The position numbers and the translations under genes were made by a program. DNA of 64,000 nucleotides, from NCBI GenBank assembly GCA_963850415.1, contig CAWKLE010000002.1:682001-746000 (forward strand), written 5' to 3'. This DNA comes from VAXT01 sp963850415. Lineage in GTDB: Bacteria; Actinomycetota; Thermoleophilia; Gaiellales; Gaiellaceae. The notes below the pieces were generated by a model. That model saw only the letters and a program-made list of their open reading frames with translations. It was not told the origin of the DNA and did no database searches. Position 1 is the stretch's first letter, and every line of letters starts with the position of its first letter. Below are positions 48,854-57,383 of the stretch, piece by piece.

Positions 48854-50818
48854 GTGCTATCGAGCACGAGGCCCGCGGTAAGTCTGCGGCGCGCCTCTGG
48901 GGGTGGACTTGCCGTGCTCGTGAGTGCCTTCGCGATCGGCTTCCTGATCGCACCTGCCGCGAGGGCCACGCCGCTCCCGCCGTCGTTGAGCCCCCTGCCC
49001 GGCAGCTCGTTCCAGGGCGCCGACGGAAATCAGGACGACGCTCTGCCCGCCATCGATTGGCAGGCCATGCAGGGCGCCGGACGCGTCCACCACAGCCCAG
49101 ATCCCAACGCCCAGGACACGGCCTTCACAGGCGGCAGCAAGGAGGACGAACCCGGCCTCTGGGACTTCACGATCGAGACTGGCGGCGTCAGCCCGGGCAA
49201 GGCCAACATCTTCGATGCGTGGTCGTCGTTCGACCCACAGAGAGGCAACGAGTTCCTCTACCTGGGCTTCACGCGAGAGGCTGCTTCATTGCTGGCAGGA
49301 CGTAGGCGACCTCGCGCCGCGACGACGTTCATCACGTTCGAGCTCAACCGCGACCCGCGACTATGGAACAACGGACTGGCCACGATTCCATGCCGGAGCA
49401 CGGGAGACGTGCTTGTCTCCTACGAGGCGCAGGGCAACGATGTCAGCGTCGCGATTCAACGCTGGGTCACGACGCTGACCGATCCGGCGAGCGGATGTGC
49501 CACCACGGGGCGACTCGACAACGCCACGGGCCTCACGCCGAATGTCGACGCTCAGGGCGCGGTCAACGAGACGGACATTCGTACGTACCTGCCGGGCTCC
49601 TACGCCAACACGATCCCCACCGAACGCTTCGGCGAGACGGCGCTGAACCTCGGCCAGGTCCTCGGGCAAGGGTTCGACGAACCTTGCTTCGCCTTCAGCT
49701 CTGTCTGGATGCACTCGCGCTCCTCTCTGTCCGAGTCGTCGAACATGCAGGACTACGTCGCGCCGGTGCCGCTGACCGTGCGGAGCTGCTCGGCGTCGGG
49801 GACGAAGTTCCACGATCTGAACGCCAACGGTCAGCGCGACGCCGGCGAGCCGGGACTTCCCCGTTGGGAGATCTGGGCCGACTACGACGACGACGGCGTG
49901 CACGACGCCAACGAGCCGTTCGCGGTCACCGACAGCGAGGGCCAGTACGTGATCAACGACATCCGCCCGCCAAATGGCACGTACACGTTGCGGGAGACGC
50001 TGCTGACGAAGAAAGCCCGGCAGCGCGCGGGCGCCGCCCCGGTGGTCTGCACCTACCCGCACGACGGCACGCAGGGCGGTACCGGTTCGGCGCCCGGAGG
50101 GACGTTCCAGTGCGGCTGGCCGGTGAACATCGCGAATACGACGTACGCTCGCGGCCGCGACTTCGGCAACTACCAGGCGGTTGAACCGCCGCCGCCACCA
50201 CCACCACCACCTCCGCCTCCCCCTCCTCCGCCTCCGCCGCCTCCCCCGCCGCCGCCCCCTCCACCGCCGCCCCCTCCGCCACCGCCGCCGCCACCACCAC
50301 CACCACCACCACCACCACCACCTCCGCCTCCCCCTCCTCCGCCTCCGCCGCCTCCGCCGCCGCCCCCTCCACCGCCCCCGCCTCCACCACCGCCACCGCC
50401 GCCACCACCACCACCTCCACCGCCGCCGCCGCCACCACCGCCCCCGCCTCCACCACCGCCCACGCCTTCACCGATCGTCCCGCCCGGGCCGAAGCCGCCG
50501 GACGCCAACGATTCGGGCCACGCGGGCTTCCGAGTGCTCCAGACCGCACGAGCGTGCGTCCGTCGTGTGCGAACGCGCATCCTCGTCTCGGGCACACGGA
50601 TCGCGCGCGTCCGGGTCTTCGTGAACCGGCGACTCGAGCGTGACGTGCGGTTGGCCCCGCTTCAGAAGCGTGTGCTTCCCCGCCTGAAGCTCGCCCGCGG
50701 CCGCAACCGCGTGCGGGTGCGCGCCATCTTCCAGCTCGGGTCGGGCAGCGGGCCGATCACCCTGAGGCGAGTGCTCCGGGTTTGCCAGGCGGCGGCGCGC
50801 CCGCCCTTCACCGGCTAA
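48854..50818 (+). CDS. Secreted protein with SdrD-B-like domain and polyproline linker
   Basis: GTG 48854 gives 654 residues with a signal peptide ending near PAARA. Residues 45-330 are an extracellular domain of unknown type (GSSFQGADGNQDDALPAIDW). An SdrD B-like repeat follows (GTKFHDLNANGQRDAGEPGL to NGTYTLRETLLTKK) with Asp-rich Ca-binding loops. Then comes a run of more than 90 Pro from about 445 to 537, and a basic C-terminal domain of 115 residues (VNRRLERDVRLAPLQKRVLP). A candidate promoter TTTACA-N17-TACCGT lies just before the start. The polyproline region has a 111-base internal duplication. Confidence 0.82.
   Translation: MLSSTRPAVSLRRASGGGLAVLVSAFAIGFLIAPAARATPLPPSLSPLPGSSFQGADGNQDDALPAIDWQAMQGAGRVHHSPDPNAQDTAFTGGSKEDEPGLWDFTIETGGVSPGKANIFDAWSSFDPQRGNEFLYLGFTREAASLLAGRRRPRAATTFITFELNRDPRLWNNGLATIPCRSTGDVLVSYEAQGNDVSVAIQRWVTTLTDPASGCATTGRLDNATGLTPNVDAQGAVNETDIRTYLPGSYANTIPTERFGETALNLGQVLGQGFDEPCFAFSSVWMHSRSSLSESSNMQDYVAPVPLTVRSCSASGTKFHDLNANGQRDAGEPGLPRWEIWADYDDDGVHDANEPFAVTDSEGQYVINDIRPPNGTYTLRETLLTKKARQRAGAAPVVCTYPHDGTQGGTGSAPGGTFQCGWPVNIANTTYARGRDFGNYQAVEPPPPPPPPPPPPPPPPPPPPPPPPPPPPPPPPPPPPPPPPPPPPPPPPPPPPPPPPPPPPPPPPPPPPPPPPPPPPPPPPPPPPPPPPPPPPTPSPIVPPGPKPPDANDSGHAGFRVLQTARACVRRVRTRILVSGTRIARVRVFVNRRLERDVRLAPLQKRVLPRLKLARGRNRVRVRAIFQLGSGSGPITLRRVLRVCQAAARPPFTG
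50188..50463 (+). repeat. Polyproline-coding microsatellite
   Basis: A CCN-codon array of about 276 bases. A 60-base block at 50207-50268 recurs with one or two changes at 50318-50379, a spacing of 111 bases (37 codons), so the array grew by in-frame duplication. Confidence 0.85.
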
Positions 50819-50914
50819 GCCTCTTCAATCAGGTTTCGGTCAGATGTTCACGGTCGCGGTTTTCGCGCCGATAGGCAACTGTGTGCGGATGATGGAAGCG
50901 CTGAGCACCCACCC

Positions 50915-52846
50915 ATGCTGAAGTTCGTCCGCCATCCGCTTGGCGTGCGCGTGTACGTGCTCCGGCGCCGGATCCACGAATGGCATCTCGGGCTCGCAGT
51001 CCTCGCGCTGGGCGCTGTGGCCACGTTCATCGGCGCCCTCGGGCTGGTACCCGTGCGCGGGATGGCGCTCGCCGGCGTCTGGCTCGTCGTCAAGGACTGG
51101 CGCGACCTGACGCCGTCCGGGCGCGACGCGACGTCGTGGCGGCTCGGCCTGCACCGGCGCCCCCTGCGCTTCAGGCCCTCGCGACAACTGGACGACGTCC
51201 CGGCGTTCGCAGCAGTCGGCGTGGCGATCGTCGCGATCGTCGACCTCGTCTCGGCCGTCACGCCGAACGTGTCCTGGCGCGGGGACGTGCTTGTCAGCGT
51301 CGAGCCGGTAGCGGTGATGCGGGGCGCTCACGCGCTCGCCGTGCCGGTCTCGTTCGCGCTCCTCCTGACGGCGTTCTACCTCTACCGGCGCCGCCGCCGA
51401 GCCCTGAAGGTTGCGCTCGCGCTCTTGGCCGCGCTTACGGTCTTCAACATCGTCAAGGGCCTCGATCTCGAGGAGGCCGTCCTGACGGCGGTCGCCGCCG
51501 CGCTCCTCTGGGGCGGCCGCTCCTCGTTCTATGTCCGGCACGAGCCGGGCACGCTGCGCTCGGCGGTCTGGCGCGTGCCGTTACTCCTCGCGGCCGTGTT
51601 CCTCGCCTCGGTGACCGCGGTCGCGATCGCGGCGCCGGCATCCGCGTCCGCCGTCGACGTCCTGCGCGGGACGGGCGACCTCCTCCTCTGGCAGCAGCCC
51701 CCGTTCACGTTCACCGACGACGAGCTGGTGCGGACAGGGCTCGCGATCCAGCTAACCGGCCTGATCGCGCTGCTCATCGGCGCGTACCTCCTCTTCCGGC
51801 CGCTCGCCGCTCCCAGGGACCTCCCGGACCCCGAGCTCAGGCGCGCCGCCGCCCGGCTCGTGCGTGAGCACGGAGCGGACACGCTCTCGTTCTTCAAGCT
51901 GCGCACGGACAAGCACTACCTCTTCAATCCCGAGCGGACCGCGTTCGTCGCCTACCGCGTCGAGAACGGCGTGCTCATGCTCTCGGGCGACCCGGTCGGC
52001 GAGCCGAGCGGCGTCGAGACGCTCCTCCCCGTCGTCGTCGCGTTCGCGGGCGAACACGGGTTGAAGCTCGCCGCGCTCGGGGTCAGCGCGGAGGCGCGCG
52101 CGCTGTTCGAGCAAGCAGGCCTGCGCGGGCTCTACATGGGCGACGAGGCGATCGTCGACGGCGACCGGTTCAGCCTCGACGGGCGACCGATCCGGAAGGT
52201 GCGGCAGTCGGTGACGCGGCTGCGCAAGGCCGGCTACCGGACGGAGATCGCGGAGCTCGGGTCGCTCGCCCCCGACGTCGTGGCTCGGCTCGAGGAAGTG
52301 GCGCACGACTGGCTCTGCGGCGCACCAGAGCGCGGCTTCAGTATGGCGATGGACTCGCTCCGCAACCCGGCCGGCGGGGACACGCTCGTCGTCTACGCCG
52401 TCGACGAGGGCGGCACGATCCGCGGCTTCCTCCACTTCGTGCCGACGTACGGGCGAGCGGCGGTCTCGCTCTCGTACATGCGCCGCCAGCGGGAAACCCC
52501 GAACGGGCTCACGGAGTTCCTGGTCGCAGAGGGGATCGAGCACCTCCGCGCGCGCGGGATCATGGAGGTGTCTCTCAACTTCGCCGCCTTCGCCCGTTTC
52601 ATCCGGCAACCGACCGGGGTCGCCGAGCGGGCACTCGGGCGCGCTCTCGCGGTCGGCGACACGTGGTTCCAGATCGAGCGTCTCTACCGCTTCAACGCGA
52701 AGTTCTTCCCGCGCTGGGAGCCGCGCTACTTCATGTACGAGCGCCGCCTCGGTCTGCCGCGGGCCGGCATCGCCGCGCTCTGGCTCGAAGGTCAGCTGCC
52801 GAAGCCGACGATGCGCCGCCGCCGCCGCGTGGCCGCGAGCGTCTGA
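50915..52846 (+). CDS. MprF-like membrane protein with DUF2156 lysyltransferase domain
   Basis: The 643 residues have about six or seven N-terminal helices (to residue 310) and a cytoplasmic DUF2156/acyltransferase-like domain with FVAYRVENGVLMLSGDPVGE, FMYERRLGLPRAGIAALW at the end and SLSYMRRQRETPNGLTEFLV. MprF/LysX proteins transfer lysine to phosphatidylglycerol and protect against cationic peptides. No aminoacyl-tRNA synthetase domain is fused. The substrate amino acid is unknown. Confidence 0.85.
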   Translation: MLKFVRHPLGVRVYVLRRRIHEWHLGLAVLALGAVATFIGALGLVPVRGMALAGVWLVVKDWRDLTPSGRDATSWRLGLHRRPLRFRPSRQLDDVPAFAAVGVAIVAIVDLVSAVTPNVSWRGDVLVSVEPVAVMRGAHALAVPVSFALLLTAFYLYRRRRRALKVALALLAALTVFNIVKGLDLEEAVLTAVAAALLWGGRSSFYVRHEPGTLRSAVWRVPLLLAAVFLASVTAVAIAAPASASAVDVLRGTGDLLLWQQPPFTFTDDELVRTGLAIQLTGLIALLIGAYLLFRPLAAPRDLPDPELRRAAARLVREHGADTLSFFKLRTDKHYLFNPERTAFVAYRVENGVLMLSGDPVGEPSGVETLLPVVVAFAGEHGLKLAALGVSAEARALFEQAGLRGLYMGDEAIVDGDRFSLDGRPIRKVRQSVTRLRKAGYRTEIAELGSLAPDVVARLEEVAHDWLCGAPERGFSMAMDSLRNPAGGDTLVVYAVDEGGTIRGFLHFVPTYGRAAVSLSYMRRQRETPNGLTEFLVAEGIEHLRARGIMEVSLNFAAFARFIRQPTGVAERALGRALAVGDTWFQIERLYRFNAKFFPRWEPRYFMYERRLGLPRAGIAALWLEGQLPKPTMRRRRRVAASV

Positions 52847-52854
52847 GCCGCCCT

Positions 52855-53283
52855 CTACCGGCGTCGCCGCAGCGCTTTCCTCACGGCGGAGACCGTCTGC
52901 TCGCTGTCCCGCGCGAGCCAGATGAGGAAGATCGCGAGCGGGATCTCGACGAGCACGGCCTCGAGCACGGCCTCGACCTGACCGTCGTGGCCGCTGGCCA
53001 GGACCACGTCGAACCACGCGTCGCAGAAGAGGAGCGTCGCCGCAACCGCGGCAGCCGAGGGCGCCCAGGTGGAGCGCCGGGCGATGGTCAAGCCCGTCAC
53101 TGCGAGCGCTGCGGCGAGCGCGAGATCGAACCCCACCCAGGCGATGTCCCAGTGGTGGCTCGTGTGCCGCGCCGGCAGGCGGTAGGCGAGCACGAGTGTC
53201 CAGGGAATGAGCAGAACCGCACCGAGCGCGAGCAGCGGCGCGACCCAGCGACGCGGCGCGAACGTTTCGGGAACGGTCGCCAT
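52855..53283 (-). CDS. Four-helix membrane protein of unknown function
   Basis: The 142 residues form four hydrophobic segments (VAPLLALGAVLLIPWTLVLA, WVGFDLALAAALAVTGLTIA, AAAVAATLLFCDAWFDVVLA, AVLVEIPLAIFLIWLARD) and a basic tail KALRRRR. It resembles small integral membrane proteins common in actinobacteria; no function is known. It is convergent with the MprF-like gene. Confidence 0.75.
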   Translation of the reverse strand: MATVPETFAPRRWVAPLLALGAVLLIPWTLVLAYRLPARHTSHHWDIAWVGFDLALAAALAVTGLTIARRSTWAPSAAAVAATLLFCDAWFDVVLASGHDGQVEAVLEAVLVEIPLAIFLIWLARDSEQTVSAVRKALRRRR

Positions 53284-53346
53284 GTCTCAGTTGTAGCGCG
53301 AGAAACCGTCTCTGAGCAGGCTTCCCCGCTCGCGGAGTTGGCGGAC

Positions 53347-53442
53347 CTAGGCTCTTCGAGCGAAATAGACGATGAGCACCACGAGCAGAATGATGATCAG
53401 AAGACCGATCAGGCCGTAGCCGGTTCCGGCGATTGCAAGCAC
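53347..53442 (-). CDS. 31-residue single-helix membrane protein
   Basis: GTG 53442 with AAGGGAGGG upstream encodes MLAIAGTGYGLIGLLIIILL continuing to VVLIVYFARRA. It is almost wholly one hydrophobic helix ended by basic residues, like the DUF3309/YtjA family of tiny membrane proteins. The good ribosome site supports it as a real gene. Confidence 0.65.
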   Translation of the reverse strand: MLAIAGTGYGLIGLLIIILLVVLIVYFARRA

Positions 53443-53524
53443 GTTGCCCTCCCTTGTGGTCGACGCCAAGACGTTGCCGCTCCCTGATCTCCGCTTCCGA
53501 GCCTTCGTAAACGCGCTTTGGTCA

Positions 53525-54262
53525 TCAGCCAGACGTGGTCGTGATCGCTCCCGTCCCGGTGATGCTCCTGGTCACGTCCGGCGGGTCGCCCGCATAGACG
53601 ATCGTGCCGGCTCCCGGCACGGATGCGTCGAGACTCTCGGTCGCGGTAACGAAGACGGTGCCCGAGCCGCTCACGACTGCCTGCACGTCGCTTGCGACCA
53701 GCCGACTGAACTGCACCATCCCGGAGCCGCTGACGGTGACGCCGAGCCTGGTCGTGGTTCCGCTCGCGGTCAGCGTGCCACTGCCCGGCAAGGTCACGGC
53801 CAGGCTCGCCGCCTCGAGTCCGCCGACGACGATGTTGCCGCTGCCGGAGAGCGTCAACGCGCTAAGCGTCGGCACGCCGACTTCGACGCTCATCGGGCTC
53901 TTGGTCGAGAAGCTGCCCGGCGTGTTCCCGATCACGAGCGTGCCGGACTGCACGCGGGTCGTGACGCGGTCGAGGAGGTTGTCGTCGGCCTTGACGACCA
54001 CCGATTGCTGCTCGCCGACGCGAATGACGACGTTGTTGCTCCCGGCGAGCTCGACGCTAGCGAACGGACGCACGTCACGCGTCTCGCTCGCGGCGACGCC
54101 TGATCCCTGGACGCCCGACGAGCTGGACGACCCTTCAAACACGTCTGCTCCATACAGCAGCGCCACCGCGAGCCCGCCGAGCAGAAACGCGAGGATCGCG
54201 ATGAACAGCCACCGGAAGTGGTGTTCCCGTCCCGGGTGAACCGATGTTGGGGCGACCGTTAC
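53525..54262 (-). CDS. DUF2807 (GIN-domain) secreted/anchored protein
   Basis: A membrane helix (WLFIAILAFLLGGLAVALLY) precedes a Ser-rich linker and a beta-helix DUF2807 domain with repeated SGSG turns (LTLSGSGNIVVGGLE, VTVSGSGMVQFSRL, AVVSGSGTVFVT). The first canonical start (GTG 54166) falls inside the helix. AAAAGGAGGG is 5 bases before GTA 54262, which would yield the full helix. A non-canonical GTA start or a base error is possible. Function unknown, often linked to surface sensing. Confidence 0.7.
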   Translation of the reverse strand, partial: VTVAPTSVHPGREHHFRWLFIAILAFLLGGLAVALLYGADVFEGSSSSSGVQGSGVAASETRDVRPFASVELAGSNNVVIRVGEQQSVVVKADDNLLDRVTTRVQSGTLVIGNTPGSFSTKSPMSVEVGVPTLSALTLSGSGNIVVGGLEAASLAVTLPGSGTLTASGTTTRLGVTVSGSGMVQFSRLVASDVQAVVSGSGTVFVTATESLDASVPGAGTIVYAGDPPDVTRSITGTGAITTTSG

Positions 54263-54533
54263 TTGGCCCTCCTTTTCTCACGCGATGTGCCGAGGGCATC
54301 GACCTGAGGCCGTCACGGCCGATCCCGAGATCGGCGCACACTTCTGGAAGACACGGTCAGCTTCGTTCATCCACGTGCCCGGGGGATCGGTCCTCTCACT
54401 GAAGTGGCGTGTGGAAAAGCCGCACGTTCGGCCGGGTCGAAATGAACGTCCGGCGCAACTGCGCACGGCCGATCGTTCCTCCTGCCAAAAACGAGGTTGT
54501 TACCGCTCCTCGCGCTGCTTCCTGTCTTCGTCT

Positions 54534-54561
54534 TGACAGTGTCTCTCGAGAGGCGTAAGAC
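54534..54561 (+). promoter_or_regulatory. Candidate promoter of the PASTA-domain gene
   Basis: TTGACA (54534-54539) and TAAGAC (54556-54561) are 16 bases apart; a CTCTCGAGAG palindrome lies in the spacer. The start codon is 8 bases after the -10, so the mRNA is probably near-leaderless. The spacer 54263-54533 between divergent genes shows no gene. Confidence 0.45.
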
Positions 54562-54569
54562 AGCAGTCG

Positions 54570-55562
54570 ATGAACGTGCGGCTTGCCACGATTCTCCTGC
54601 TCGTGACTGCTCTGATGATCGGAGCGTTTCTTGCGATCGGCGGCCACGGCTCCGCGGAGGCGGCGAGGCGGCCCGCCACGTGCATCAATCTCCTCTACGA
54701 CACGTTCGCGGACAACTCGGTCCCCTGGGTACTCGGGCCCGAGTGGGAAATCGGGCCAGCGTCAGAATCGAGCGGCCAGGAGATCGGGTACCCGGATCCT
54801 GCCGTCGACCACTCGTCTGGTTCGGACAACCGTGTGGCCGGCGTCGTGATCGGCGGGAACGCGACGCATGACCCCCATCCATCCTGGTACATGACGAGCC
54901 CTGAGATCAACATCGGCGCCAACGTCGACGTTGCGGGGCTCAATTTCTGGCGGTGGCTCAACTCCGATGTCGCCCCGAACATGGTGAACACGGTCGAGGT
55001 CTACAGCGCGGGCAACTGGATCACGTTGTGGGAGAGCGGAGGCATCACCGAGGATCAGTGGACTTATGTGAGCTACGACCTCACGGCATACAGGGGCGGC
55101 GCAATCCGCATCCGCATCGGCGTGAGCGTCGGATCGGCTGGGGCGCACGTCGTCTCGAGCTGGAACATCGACGACCTTGCTGTGGCTGAGTGCCACTCGC
55201 TGCCGCCACCACCGCCTCCGCCGCCACCTCCACCACCGCCTCCGCCGCCACCTCCACCACCGCCTCCGCCGCCACCACCGCCTCCGCCGCCACCTCCACC
55301 ACCACCGCCGCCACCACCACCGCCGCCACCACCACCACCACCACCACCGCCTTCGCTGCCTCCGAGCCCCTGCTTCGTCCCGAGAGTGCTCGGGCTACGA
55401 CTCGGGGCCGCCAAGCTGAAGATTCGGCGAAGGCACTGCGGGCTCGGACGCATTCGCGGCGCCCACTCCAGGCGAGTCGGCCGTGTCATCGGCCAGCACC
55501 CTCGCCCGGGCGCGATCAAGCGGCGCGGCTATCCGGTCAGGCTGGTCGTCGGCCGTCGATAG
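54570..55562 (+). CDS. Secreted jelly-roll-like protein with polyproline linker and PASTA domain
   Basis: The 330 residues begin with a signal peptide (to about AEAAR). The first domain (40-205) has a beta-sandwich pattern with WEIGPASESSGQ, LNFWRWLNSD and WNIDDLAVAEC, like carbohydrate- or protein-binding jelly rolls next to secreted peptidases. A polyproline linker of about 50 residues follows. The last 65 residues form a PASTA domain (CFVPRVLGLRLGAAKLKIRR, VIGQHPRPGAIKRRGYPVRL), which binds peptidoglycan. Role: wall-linked surface protein. Confidence 0.82.
   Translation: MNVRLATILLLVTALMIGAFLAIGGHGSAEAARRPATCINLLYDTFADNSVPWVLGPEWEIGPASESSGQEIGYPDPAVDHSSGSDNRVAGVVIGGNATHDPHPSWYMTSPEINIGANVDVAGLNFWRWLNSDVAPNMVNTVEVYSAGNWITLWESGGITEDQWTYVSYDLTAYRGGAIRIRIGVSVGSAGAHVVSSWNIDDLAVAECHSLPPPPPPPPPPPPPPPPPPPPPPPPPPPPPPPPPPPPPPPPPPPPPPPPPPSLPPSPCFVPRVLGLRLGAAKLKIRRRHCGLGRIRGAHSRRVGRVIGQHPRPGAIKRRGYPVRLVVGRR
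55203..55352 (+). repeat. Second polyproline-coding microsatellite
   Basis: About 50 CCN codons in a mixed CCG/CCA/CCT array linking the jelly-roll and PASTA domains. Similar in style to 50188-50463 but shorter. Confidence 0.8.
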
Positions 55563-55601
55563 CTGTCTCTCTGCCGTTCTCGGCCCAGAGGGAGGAGGAG
55601 C

Positions 55602-55802
55602 TTCGAGCTCGCAGGGCACCCGTACGCGATCTTCCAACGGGCGCTGAAGCGTCGGAACGTGCTCTCGGCGCTTGCCGCGGCGAAAGACCTACCGCAGCTC
55701 AGCCTCGCCGACGCCCTCGAGCTCATCGTGCTCGTCGCCCGCAAAGATCGCCGCCGGCACCACCAGGTCGCCTCGCGCTGGCTCCTCCGCTCCTCGAGAT
55801 CA
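55602..55802 (+). pseudogene. Remnant of a conserved actinobacterial hypothetical gene
   Basis: In the frame starting at 55602 the sequence reads FELAGHPYAIFQRALKRRNV, LSALAAAKDLPQLSLADALE, LIVLVARKDRRRHHQVASRW and LLR, then loses homology. The pattern R-A-L-R-N...A..LP-LSLADALELIVL-ARKDP-R..ARWL is a recurring small protein family in actinobacterial genomes, often near mobile genes. Only a fragment with no start remains. The rest of 55803-55992 shows nothing coding. Confidence 0.5.
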
Positions 55803-55992
55803 TCTGCTCATCCATCGTGCTCGCTTCCCTACGCAGGAGCCATGGACGCGAGATGGGCGATTAATGGAACTTGCAACGGGCCGAACACGACCGGCAGTGT
55901 CGCCAGATCGCGGTCCTGAGATCAGAAACGAGTCGCCCGGCCGCAAATCGTCGGCCTCGGGCGCTCCGGCACACCAACGCTCATCTGGGCCG

Positions 55993-57383
55993 TCACCGCC
56001 CGAGGATCGCCCAGACTGACCCGAAGTCCGTGACCACCTTGCCCCCGTGGCCGAAGCTGCCGTCGAGTCTGCCGCTGCTCGTGTAGCGGGCGAGGGCGAA
56101 GTCCCCCCGCGGGTACGAGCCGACCGTGCCGGCGACGACGATCTTGCCGTCCGGCTGGACGACAACTTCATCCGCGGAGGCTGGGCCTTGGAAGTTCGTG
56201 CGCACCCTTCCGTTCCTGCCGAAGCTTCCATCAAGGGTGCCGTCCTCTAGGAAGCGCGCGACTCCGAACGGGTCGCGGGCCGTGACGAGCTTGTGATCGC
56301 GCTGGATCGCGAGCGCATACGGGACGCCGCCCTTGGTGAATGCGATGCCGCCGTGGCCGAAGGTCGGGTCGAGCGCGCCGTCGGCGTGATAGCGAACGAG
56401 GGCAGCGCCGCCGCTGAGCCCCACGGACGCCCTTCCGCCGACGACGATCTTTCCGTCTGGCTGGACGAGAACTCCGGCCACGTAAGCGGCGATCTGGTCG
56501 ACTTTGGTGACGACCCGTCCCCCCGTTCCGAAACTGCGATCGAGGGAGCCGTCGTCGTTGTAGCGGGCGACTCCGAAATCAGTCCCTGCGCCGAAGAAGT
56601 CGCCGGCGACGACGATCTTGCCGTCCGGCTGGATCGCGACCGCCAGGGCTTCTGCATAGCAGCGCGCGCCGAAATCCGTCAGCACCTTGCCGCCGCGGCC
56701 GAAGCTCGGGTCGAGCTTTCCACCTGGCCTGTAGCGCGCGAGTGCGAAGCTGGAACCGACGGCGACGATCTTCCCATTCGGCGCGATCGCGACTGCGTAC
56801 GCCGACGAGCTGGCACGGGAACCGAAGGAGGTCAGTACCCTCCCCTTCCGCCCGAAGGTGCGATCGAGTCTTCCCGACACGGTGTAACGGGCGAGCGCGA
56901 ACGCCTCATAGCGCAACCCGGGGGGGACGGTACGCGGAACCGGCAACGACAATCTTGCCGTCGCGCCGGATCGCGAGCGACGCAACTCCGGCACCGCCCG
57001 GAAATCGCGGGCGAACGAACCTCAGACCGAAGCCCGTCAACACTTTGCCGCCTGTTCCGAAACGACGATCGAGTCCCCCCGTGGCGGTGTAGCGGGCAAG
57101 CGCAAAACGACGTCCGTGCGTAGGCCCGCCCACGCGACTCGAGCCAGCCACAACCAGCGTGCCGTCGGGCTCCACGCCCAAGGCGCCAATGCCATCGTTG
57201 CTCCGTAACGTGCCCTCGCGACCTTTCGCGCTACTCGAACCGAGCGCGACCGCGTAAGGCTCCGGTCGCGGCTGGGTAGTCCCTCACGCGCGCGAAGGAA
57301 GGCGTCGAGCTGGCGAGCAGCGACGCGACGCCGAGCGAGCCGCCCAGAGCCACCACGCTAGCGAGTACGCGCACCTTCTTCAC
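55993..57383 (-). pseudogene. Secreted delta-60 repeat beta-propeller protein, frameshifted
   Basis: GTG 57383 overlaps the FG-GAP gene stop (GTGA) and starts a signal peptide (MKKVRVLASVVALGGSLGVA and SLLASSTPSFA). The frame then shifts near 57270. The following frame gives VEPDGTLVVAGSSRVGG with FALARYTATGGLDRRFGTGG. A second shift at the C7 run (56920-56926) leads to repeats of the type FALARY-x3-GRLD-x2-FG-x2-G-V-T-FG, with QPDGKIVVAG. Delta-60 repeats are found in secreted propellers. Removing one C from the C7 run would restore the frame. Confidence 0.7.

Noticed and set aside
50170..50595. Long antisense polyglycine reading frames opposite the polyproline arrays
   Set aside because: They are the mirror of CCN codon arrays and have no start context or homology.
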